Below are positions 7,941-13,719 of a stretch of DNA of 35,162 nt, piece after piece. Location of the stretch: positions 1-35,162 of the forward strand of contig JAUIAC010000031.1 of NCBI GenBank assembly GCA_030425545.1, given 5' to 3'. Positions within the stretch are counted from its first letter, which is position 1, and every line of letters starts with the position of its first letter. The translations under genes were made by a program, and so were the position numbers. Under the pieces are notes generated by a model. It made no database searches. It was not told where the DNA came from and saw only the letters and a list, made by a program, of their open reading frames with translations. This DNA comes from a bacterium. Its GTDB lineage: Bacteria; Myxococcota_A; UBA9042.

Positions 7941-8924
7941 ATGACGACCGCGACCCTCAAGAGCCCCAACGCACCCGAGCGCAAGGCGCCGGCCCCGCAC
8001 GCCTACGACCGTCGCCTCAACAACGACGCGCTCGAGTCGTACATGCGGGAGGTCAACCGCCACCCGCTGCTCACTCGGGAGGAGGAGACCGAGCTGGCCA
8101 AGGCCTGGTTCAACGACGGCGACGTGGCGGCCAAGAAGAAGCTGATCAACAGCAACCTGCGCTTCGTGGTGAAGGTCGCGTACAAGTACAGCAGCTACAA
8201 GCTGGACATGATCGACCTCATCCAGGAGGGCAACGTCGGGCTCATCACGGCTGTGGACCGCTTCGACCCGAACCACGGCAACCGGCTGCTGACCTACGCC
8301 GTGTGGTGGATCAAGGCGACGATTCAGGCCTACATCAGCAGCCAGTGGGCGTTGGTTCGCGTGCTCCCCTCGTCGCAGCAGCGTCGCCTGCTCTTCGGTC
8401 GCCACCGTGACTCGACGGCGACCAAAGACGAGACGATGCGCGACAGCAAGAGCCAGTCGGACCTGCGGGGCAAGCGCGGCGCGAGCGCCGAGCGCACCCA
8501 GCGCGCCGGCCGCCCTGCCAAGAAGGGGCGCGCCAAGAAGACCAAGGACGTGGGCGACGTGGCGAGCTGGCACCGCACGGCCAACGCGGCGCGGCGCACG
8601 ATGGATCTCGACGGCGCGGTTGTCGCCGACGGTCGCCTCACCCTGGGCGAGACCTTGGCCTGCCCCACCGGCGACGCCGAGGCCCACTACAGCCGCGAGG
8701 AGCTGCGGGCGGTGACCCGCAACCGCATCGGTCAGGTGCGCGAGCGTCTGAACGACAAGGAGCAGGCGATCCTCGACACGCGGATCCTCTCCGAGGCCCC
8801 CGCCACGCTGCAGCAGCTCAGCGACCGGTTCGGCATCTCGCGCGAGCGGGTGCGTCAGGTCGAGGCGTCCATCAAGCGCAAGCTGGAGCGCAAGCTCCGG
8901 CCCGTGATGGCCTACGGCCGCTGA
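7941..8924 (+). CDS. RpoH-like alternative sigma factor (sigma-70 family)
   Basis: RNA polymerase sigma factor of 327 residues. Region 1.2 and 2 (about 30-155) include DLIQEGNVGLITAVDRFDP at 92-110 and the core- and -10-binding stretch TYAVWWIKATIQAYI. QQRRLLFGRHR at 146-156 resembles the RpoH box that follows region 2 in heat-shock sigma factors. C-terminal region 4 (about 262-320) has the helix-turn-helix LQQLSDRFGISRERVRQVE. Between them, about 157-205 is a Lys/Arg-rich, low-complexity linker in place of a recognisable region 3. The start ATG has GCAGGAG 7 nt upstream. It is preceded by a consensus sigma-54 promoter and twin palindromes, so its own expression appears to depend on another sigma factor plus an activator. 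The closest well-known relatives are sigma-32 proteins, but which genes it controls is not shown by the sequence. Confidence 0.92.
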   Translation: MTTATLKSPNAPERKAPAPHAYDRRLNNDALESYMREVNRHPLLTREEETELAKAWFNDGDVAAKKKLINSNLRFVVKVAYKYSSYKLDMIDLIQEGNVGLITAVDRFDPNHGNRLLTYAVWWIKATIQAYISSQWALVRVLPSSQQRRLLFGRHRDSTATKDETMRDSKSQSDLRGKRGASAERTQRAGRPAKKGRAKKTKDVGDVASWHRTANAARRTMDLDGAVVADGRLTLGETLACPTGDAEAHYSREELRAVTRNRIGQVRERLNDKEQAILDTRILSEAPATLQQLSDRFGISRERVRQVEASIKRKLERKLRPVMAYGR

Positions 8925-9210
8925 CCAGACACCCGGGGCGGCCGGCCCCACACACGACCCAGCCCGAACACAGCGCAGCCCGAACAGGGCCCACCCGAGG
9001 AACCCCATGCAGACGCCCCGCCCCCCGCGCCCCACCGCTCGTCCCCGCCGACTGAACCTGCCGCGGCCGGAGTCCCAGGCGGTGCGTCGGACACGCACAC
9101 GCTCGCTGAGCTGCGGCGCGCGACTGTCCCGTATGGCCCACGAGCCGCGCCCCCGCTGAAGGGCTCCGCCGGCGCAGCCCGGGTCGGGTCTGGCCGGCAC
9201 GTCGGGCTAG
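8925..9210. other. Intergenic region downstream of the sigma factor
   Basis: 286 bp, C-rich and without a convincing gene. It contains a short direct repeat CAGCCCGAACA near 8960-8990 and nothing else I can assign. The hairpin cluster at 9211-9372 follows it. Confidence 0.5.
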
Positions 9211-9372
9211 TCTAGCAGACTGCGCCTTTTCTCCGTTTTTGCGGCCACGCCGGTCAGTCTGCTGGGAAGGGGAAGCCACGGCTTGCCGTGGCTGGGGGCG
9301 CTCGTAGCCCCCCCAAGAGACAGAAAAGCTAGCAGATTGCGGCGACAATCAAATTCGCCGCAGTCTGCTAGA
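9211..9372. repeat. Hairpin cluster with 14-bp terminal inverted repeats
   Basis: The segment starts with TCTAGCAGACTGCG (9211-9224) and ends with its exact reverse complement (9359-9372). The core motif recurs inverted at 9255-9263 and, with one change, at 9329-9339. Within it lie an 8-bp perfect stem AGCCACGG-CTTG-CCGTGGCT (9274-9293) and a GGGGGC/GCCCCC stem (9294-9312). T-runs leave in both directions (CTTTTCT at 9226 on +, and its reverse complement at 9322-9328). The right end overlaps the stop codon of the dehydrogenase gene. It may be a bidirectional terminator, a small non-autonomous mobile repeat or a structured RNA. Confidence 0.6.
9329..9371 (-). terminator. Intrinsic terminator of the dehydrogenase/oxidase operon
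   Basis: A 17-bp stem (9329-9345 with 9355-9371) pairs fully apart from one G-T position, around a 9-nt loop. Reading on the minus strand it is followed at once by CTTTTCTGTCTC. The stem begins within the stop codon of the dehydrogenase, so termination would occur right at the end of the operon. Confidence 0.6.
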
Positions 9373-10105
9373 AGCCGACCTTTCGCATCACGAAGCGCGG
9401 CAGCAGCTTGATCACGAACATGACCCACCGCCACATGAAGGGCGCGTAGATCATTGGTGTGCCCCGGTCGATGGCCTTGAGCACCCGGCGAGCCACAGGC
9501 TCGGGCTCTCCCGCGAAGGGCGGCGGCTTGAGCCCAGCGGTCATCCCGGTCTTCACGAAGCCCGGCTTGACGCACACCGTCACGAGCCCGTCCGCGCGAT
9601 AGCGGTGGTCCAGCGCCTCGAGGTAGGCGCTCAAGCCAGCCTTGCTCGCGCCGTAGATGCCCACCGGCTTGCGGCCACGATCGCCGGCGACGCTGCTGAA
9701 GACGCACAGCGTCCCGCCGCCCTTGGCCATCAGCGCGCGGCGCGCGTGCTCGCAGAAGACCACGGTGCCGGCAAAGTTGACCTGAAGCAGCGTGTAGGCC
9801 CGGTCCAGGTCGTCTTCGAGGGCGTCTTGGGTCCCGAAGAGACCGGCGGTGACCACGACGCAGTCCAGGCCCCCGAGCGCGGCCGACGCCTCGGCGATGG
9901 CGGGCTCGAAGGTCGTCGGGTCGCCGAGGTCGCACATGCCCACGCCCGGCGCGCCGGCCTTGCCCCGCGCGGCCAGGTCGGCGGCGCTGCGCGCGAGCTG
10001 ATCCTCGTCCCGGCCCAAGAGGTAGAGCTGGTCGCCGCGGGCCGCCATCTGCCGAGCGAGCGCACGGCCCATGCCGCGCGTGGCGCCGAGAAAGAGGACG
10101 TTCAT
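9368..10105 (-). CDS. Short-chain dehydrogenase/reductase, DprE2-like
   Basis: NAD(P)-dependent oxidoreductase of 245 residues. The Rossmann motif GATRGMGRA is at 7-15, the structural N110 and Ser137/138 are in place, and the catalytic Y151-x3-K155 pair sits in YGASK. A hydrophobic C-terminus (WRWVMFVIKLLPRFV, about 225-239) suggests membrane contact, as expected for an enzyme acting on a polyprenyl-linked sugar. It starts inside the stop codon of the upstream DprE1-like gene (ATGA overlap), so the two are translationally coupled. In mycobacteria DprE1 oxidises and DprE2 reduces C2 of decaprenyl-phosphoryl ribose to give the arabinose donor (established). A similar two-step epimerisation of a lipid-linked sugar is inferred here; the true substrate is unknown. 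The stop codon lies in the terminal repeat of the hairpin cluster. Confidence 0.85.
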   Translation of the reverse strand: MNVLFLGATRGMGRALARQMAARGDQLYLLGRDEDQLARSAADLAARGKAGAPGVGMCDLGDPTTFEPAIAEASAALGGLDCVVVTAGLFGTQDALEDDLDRAYTLLQVNFAGTVVFCEHARRALMAKGGGTLCVFSSVAGDRGRKPVGIYGASKAGLSAYLEALDHRYRADGLVTVCVKPGFVKTGMTAGLKPPPFAGEPEPVARRVLKAIDRGTPMIYAPFMWRWVMFVIKLLPRFVMRKVGF

Positions 10106-11442
10106 GCCGCTCCAGGGAGGTCAGGGTCGCCCAACATGCGCACGCTCTGCGCGCTGCGGAAGCGTCGCTCCGGATCCCAACGGTGACGCACCTCGAGGAA
10201 GGCGTCGAGACGGGGCTCCATGGCGCGAAAGTCCGCCGGCGTGGTGAAGCGGTCCTTGGTCAGGTAGATGCGCCCGCCCACACCGATGACGAGGGCGTTG
10301 AGCTTGGCGACGATGGCGGCGGTGTCCTTCTTCACCGGGATGTCGACCGCGATGGACGTGCCGGGCATCGGGAAGCTGAGCAAGCCCTGCCCTTGCGGTC
10401 CGCAGTCCTTCATCACACACAGAAACGAGGCGGCGCCGGTGGCCGTGAGCGCCTCCATGAAGCGCACCACAGCGGCGATGCCTGCCGTGTCGGGGATGAC
10501 GCACTGGTACTGGGTGAAGCCGGCGAGCCCGTAGGCCCGGTTCCACCGCCGCACCATGTCGAGCGGGTAGTAGAAGGTCTCGGGCGACACCAGGCCGGAC
10601 TTCGTCTTGGGCACGTGGGAGTTGTACACCCCGAAGTTGAAGAGCCCCATGCTCAGCGGGTTCAGCGCCCACGAGGGCGCGTCGATGGGCATGGTGATCT
10701 CGCGGCTCCAGGGCGGGAACTTCGCCGGCGCGTCCTCAGCCTTGGCCCAGTCGCCGTAGTAGACGATGCCGCGGCCCATGTGCTTGCCGCGCTTGAGGCA
10801 GTCGATCCACGACATGGTCATCGGCCACTCGCGGCTCACCTCTTTGAGCCGCGCGACCAGATCCGCGAGGTTGTCGACGCGCTCCGTGGTCTGGTGGATC
10901 CACGGCGAGCTCACCGCTCGCAGCTGCACCTCGACCTCGAGGATGGCGCCGGTCCAGCCCATGCCGCCGACCGTCGCCCAGAAGAGGTCCTCGTGCTGCG
11001 TCGGCGTCACCTCCAGAACCCGGCCGTCGGCCACCCGCATGCGGAGCGCCCGCACGTGCTGTCCGAAACAGCCGGCCACGTGATGGTTCTTGCCGTGCAC
11101 GTCACTGGCGACCATGCCGCCCAGGGTGACGAACTGCGTGCCGGGCGACACGGGCGTGAACCACCCCTGCGGCAGAAAGACGCGGTTCATCGTGTAGAGG
11201 CTCAGCCCCGCCTCGGCCCGTAGCACTCCAGTGTCGGCGTCCCACGCGAGGACGCGGTCGGCCAGGGTCGTGTTCACCACGTCGGGCTTCGACGCGGCCG
11301 GCAGGCTGGAGTCGCCGTAGGATCGTCCAAGGCCGCGAAACAGCGTCGGCTGCTCGCTCAACCGGTCGAGGTTCTCTCCGAAGCGCTCGACGCCCGGCCC
11401 CGGGATGCGCCCCCAGCCCTCAATGTGTGCTTGGTCTGTCAC
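10102..11442 (-). CDS. FAD-linked oxidase, DprE1-like
   Basis: FAD-binding oxidoreductase of 446 residues of the vanillyl-alcohol-oxidase fold. The FAD-binding GLGRSYGD is at about 37-44, and VASDVHGKNHH at about 111-121 closely resembles the matching stretch of mycobacterial DprE1. The C-terminal half has QGLLSFPMPG and IYLTKDRFTT, where the Lys corresponds to the DprE1 substrate-pocket lysine. From memory of the mycobacterial sequence, the benzothiazinone-target cysteine position is Ala here (SIAVDIP). The ATG at 11442 has AAGGA 7 nt upstream. With the dehydrogenase it overlaps by 4 nt, it forms a predicted lipid-linked sugar 2-epimerase pair. A role in envelope polysaccharide synthesis is likely but not proven, as no glycosyltransferase lies beside it in the window. 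Confidence 0.87.
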   Translation of the reverse strand: MTDQAHIEGWGRIPGPGVERFGENLDRLSEQPTLFRGLGRSYGDSSLPAASKPDVVNTTLADRVLAWDADTGVLRAEAGLSLYTMNRVFLPQGWFTPVSPGTQFVTLGGMVASDVHGKNHHVAGCFGQHVRALRMRVADGRVLEVTPTQHEDLFWATVGGMGWTGAILEVEVQLRAVSSPWIHQTTERVDNLADLVARLKEVSREWPMTMSWIDCLKRGKHMGRGIVYYGDWAKAEDAPAKFPPWSREITMPIDAPSWALNPLSMGLFNFGVYNSHVPKTKSGLVSPETFYYPLDMVRRWNRAYGLAGFTQYQCVIPDTAGIAAVVRFMEALTATGAASFLCVMKDCGPQGQGLLSFPMPGTSIAVDIPVKKDTAAIVAKLNALVIGVGGRIYLTKDRFTTPADFRAMEPRLDAFLEVRHRWDPERRFRSAQSVRMLGDPDLPGAA

Positions 11443-11473
11443 GTGATCTTCCTTCGTCGCGACGGCGTCGGCC

Positions 11474-11507
11474 GCGGCCTCCGCCCGAGCGCTCGAGCGG
11501 AGGCCGC
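11474..11507 (-). terminator. 34-bp near-perfect palindrome, probable transcript end
   Basis: The arms GCGGCCTCCGC (11474-11484) and GCGGAGGCCGC (11497-11507) are exact reverse complements, and the 12-nt centre contains the palindrome CGAGCGCTCG. It sits 19 bp past the stop codon of the unknown protein and upstream of the DprE1-like start. There is no T-run, so it may terminate without a U-tract, stabilise the 3' end, or bind a protein as DNA. Confidence 0.5.
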
Positions 11508-11526
11508 GCTCACGCGACGGGCACGC

Positions 11527-12075
11527 TCAGATGGCGACGCGCTCGATCTTCTCGTCGTTCTTGCGCAGGTCCGACCACGTGGTCACACCGACCTCCAGAG
11601 AGCCGCTCTCTGGCAGGAACCCGACATGCAACAACCAGCGGTCGCCTGGTAGTCCCTGCGCCGTGAGCGTCGCGATGCGAGTCGTCAGCAGCTCCGCCAG
11701 CGAGGCGCGCAGACGCGGGAACCACTCGCTCACCTTCCGCGTGATCGGGAAGACCTCGCCGAAGATCACGACCGGATCGTCGACGTCGGCCCACGGCTTG
11801 CCCTCGACCTCGGTCACGCGCTCGGCGCGGGGGTGGTAGTGGACCCGAACCAGCTGCACGTACTCCGCCCCCTCGAGCAGCCCAGCGCGCTTGCGCCCGG
11901 TGCGCTTCGACTGACGGTGCTCGGGCGGGTCGGACGCGACGGTCCCGGTGAAGTGCATGGACAGGAACACCTTGTTCTTGCCCTCGTGCGGGATCGCCGC
12001 CTCGAGATCGCCGTAGCGAAGGACGTGGTGAAGGTCACGGGGGTGACGATCTCGCGAGACGTGCTGGACGATCAT
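11527..12075 (-). CDS. Protein of unknown function, third gene of the mutH operon
   Basis: A 182-residue soluble protein that I do not recognise. It has no signal peptide, membrane helix or clear catalytic motif. Visible features are a Lys/Arg-rich stretch near residues 53-63 (HRQSKRTGRKRAG), an alternating hydrophobic segment around VFPITRKVSEWFPRLRASLAELL, and a C-terminal stretch RWLLHVGFLPESGSLEVGV with beta character. The ATG at 12075 has GAGG 6 nt upstream and lies 8 bp past the mutH stop codon, so co-transcription with mutH is very likely. A role in mismatch repair is possible from context only. Confidence 0.75.
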   Translation of the reverse strand: MIVQHVSRDRHPRDLHHVLRYGDLEAAIPHEGKNKVFLSMHFTGTVASDPPEHRQSKRTGRKRAGLLEGAEYVQLVRVHYHPRAERVTEVEGKPWADVDDPVVIFGEVFPITRKVSEWFPRLRASLAELLTTRIATLTAQGLPGDRWLLHVGFLPESGSLEVGVTTWSDLRKNDEKIERVAI

Positions 12076-12083
12076 GGGCGGCC

Positions 12084-13019
12084 TCAGTGATCACATGGCG
12101 CGCTGCCAACGCGCGCCTGTGACTGTGGTGGAGAGGAAGGTGAACCCGCGCTGGCGAGCGCGTGGCGCGACGCAGGACGCGACGCTGGGGACTGAGCCAT
12201 GGCAGACGACAGCGACCGTGGCAAAGAATCTAGAGGCTGGGGCATCTGCCCACGCTGGGCAAACGACGGCGCGACACGGCCCTTCACAGCCGGTGGTGGG
12301 GGCACCGGCGAGGAGGCGCCGGCGAGGCCGAAGGCCTGGCTGAGCAGCTCGCGGGTGAAGCTGGCCCGCAGGTAGAAGCCCCGCGCTTGGGCCAGGCAGG
12401 GTCGACCCTCGCGGTCGACGGCGGGGGCGCGCTCGTCGGCGCTGCGCCCCTTGGGCCGGAGCTGCAGCGCGTCGCCCACGCTGGCGGAGAGCTCGTCGGC
12501 CGTGCCCAGGAGCAGGCGCTCCATGATGTCGTGCCAGTCCCGCTGGAGGGTCGCGCGCTGCGCCGCGTTGGGGCGCCAAAGGTAGGGCGAGCCGATGATG
12601 CGGTCGGCGGGCGGCACGCGCGGCTCCGTGAGCACCGGCACCCAGAGGACGCAGGAGAGCTTGGCGCGCACGGCGGAGGTCGCCCAGGTCTGCTCGGCGG
12701 CGTCGTGCAGGCTTGCGCGGGTGACCCAGGTCGACTCAACCGGTCGACCGTTGGCCCGCACGGGCACGGTCTTCAGCTCCACGCCCAGGGCGGCGAAGTC
12801 CGGCGCCTGAGCGTTGCCGGCCGGCGCGCCGAGCGCGCGCTCGACGAGCTGGCCGATGAAGCCCTTGTCGCGTCGCAGGTCGGCCGGGACTGCACACCCG
12901 ACGTCGTGGGCGACCTGGGCCACACTCCGCCCCGAGATCGCCACCGCGCGCTCCAAGAGCGAGGCCACAGACCGCGGCGGCGGGACCTGGCGCAGATCGT
13001 CGTAGAGCTCGTGGGTCAA
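12084..13019 (-). CDS. mutH: DNA mismatch repair endonuclease MutH
   Basis: Homologue of the MutH strand-nicking endonuclease, which in E. coli cuts the unmethylated strand at hemimethylated GATC when activated by MutS/MutL. The match is direct: LRRDKGFIGQLVE and DFAALGVELKTVPV align with the E. coli protein without gaps. The catalytic set E60, D74, E81, K83 corresponds to E56, D70, E77, K79, followed by a conserved GSPYLWRPN stretch and GFYLRASFT near the end of the fold. The start is the TTG at 13019, which overlaps the stop codon of the Mpo1-like gene (TTGA) and indicates translational coupling; no better in-frame start exists nearby. The protein is 311 residues, against about 229 in E. 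coli. The extra 80 or so residues form a Pro/Ser/Ala-rich C-terminal tail of no known function. MutH is known mainly from Gammaproteobacteria, so its presence here is unusual. A Sau3AI-type restriction enzyme is less likely because there is a single MutH domain and no methylase beside it. Confidence 0.92.
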   Translation of the reverse strand: MTHELYDDLRQVPPPRSVASLLERAVAISGRSVAQVAHDVGCAVPADLRRDKGFIGQLVERALGAPAGNAQAPDFAALGVELKTVPVRANGRPVESTWVTRASLHDAAEQTWATSAVRAKLSCVLWVPVLTEPRVPPADRIIGSPYLWRPNAAQRATLQRDWHDIMERLLLGTADELSASVGDALQLRPKGRSADERAPAVDREGRPCLAQARGFYLRASFTRELLSQAFGLAGASSPVPPPPAVKGRVAPSFAQRGQMPQPLDSLPRSLSSAMAQSPASRPASRHALASAGSPSSPPQSQARVGSAPCDH

Positions 13020-13549
13020 GCCTGAGCCACCGGTGCCATGCTGTTGACCGACGCCGGCGAGCGCTCGCGCCCGCGGACGACGCCCAGGTTGCGGAGGTCC
13101 CACACCGGCCCGGCGATGAACGAGAGCGGGTCGTCGGCGAACGCTGGCGCGTTCTTCTCGAAGGCCGCGTGTCCGACGATGTTGAGCGCCCACCCGACGG
13201 TGAAGCTGGCGGCGGAGAGCAGCCAGAGCGGTCGCGCCGGGCCAGAGACGAGCAGCCCCGCTGCGCCCACCGCGATCATCGGGATGCCGACCATGTGCAG
13301 GCTGCGGTTGATCGGGTCCTGGTGGGTGCGCTCGTAGTGCTCCACGGCGAGCTGCCAGCGGTGCTGCCACGTCCCGTCGAAGTCCGGGTGATGGGCTCGC
13401 CAGCGCTGCTCCGTGTGCCACGCGCCCCGACCGAAGAGCGCCAGCCCCATGACCTTGTTGCCGCCGAGCAACGCGGCCATGCCGCCGACCAGCATGCCCG
13501 TGTCCCTCGTGGGCCCCGCGGGCAGCAGGTTGATCACTTGCTTCAACAT
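13016..13549 (-). CDS. Mpo1-like (DUF962) integral membrane protein
   Basis: Membrane protein of 177 residues. The Mpo1/DUF962 hallmark HQDPINRSLHMVGIPM is followed by membrane segments, then WALNIVGHAAFEKNAPAF and a DPLSFIAGPVW stretch, all typical of the family. Yeast Mpo1 is an Fe(II)-dependent dioxygenase that alpha-oxidises 2-hydroxy fatty acids (established for yeast); bacterial members are little studied. About 60 N-terminal residues containing one hydrophobic stretch (MLVGGMAALLGGNKVMGLAL) precede the family domain and look like an added segment. The ATG has a strong GAGGAGG site 6 nt upstream. It is the first gene of an operon with mutH (4-nt overlap) and the unknown protein; a functional link to DNA repair is not obvious. 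Confidence 0.85.
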   Translation of the reverse strand: MLKQVINLLPAGPTRDTGMLVGGMAALLGGNKVMGLALFGRGAWHTEQRWRAHHPDFDGTWQHRWQLAVEHYERTHQDPINRSLHMVGIPMIAVGAAGLLVSGPARPLWLLSAASFTVGWALNIVGHAAFEKNAPAFADDPLSFIAGPVWDLRNLGVVRGRERSPASVNSMAPVAQA

Positions 13550-13719
13550 CGTCGGCCTCCTCGGCGTGCGCGTCGTTGGGCCAGAGTAGCCCGCAGCGCG
13601 CACGCCGCAAGCGCATTTGTCGCGGGCCAAATCGGTCCGGGCCCGGGCTGGCGTCGCCTGCGACGGGAGGGCGGCGCGGCGCCCTTGCCCCTGCCGAAGC
13701 CTCGTCACGGCCCCCCTGC

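Noticed and set aside
9211..9372. Insertion sequence or classic MITE
   Set aside because: No transposase and no clear target-site duplication at the ends (left flank CTAG, right flank AGCC), so only a repeat/hairpin cluster is reported.
12084..13019. Sau3AI-type restriction endonuclease
   Set aside because: It has a single MutH domain and no DNA methyltransferase gene in the neighbourhood; the alignment to E. coli MutH is nearly gap-free through the catalytic core.
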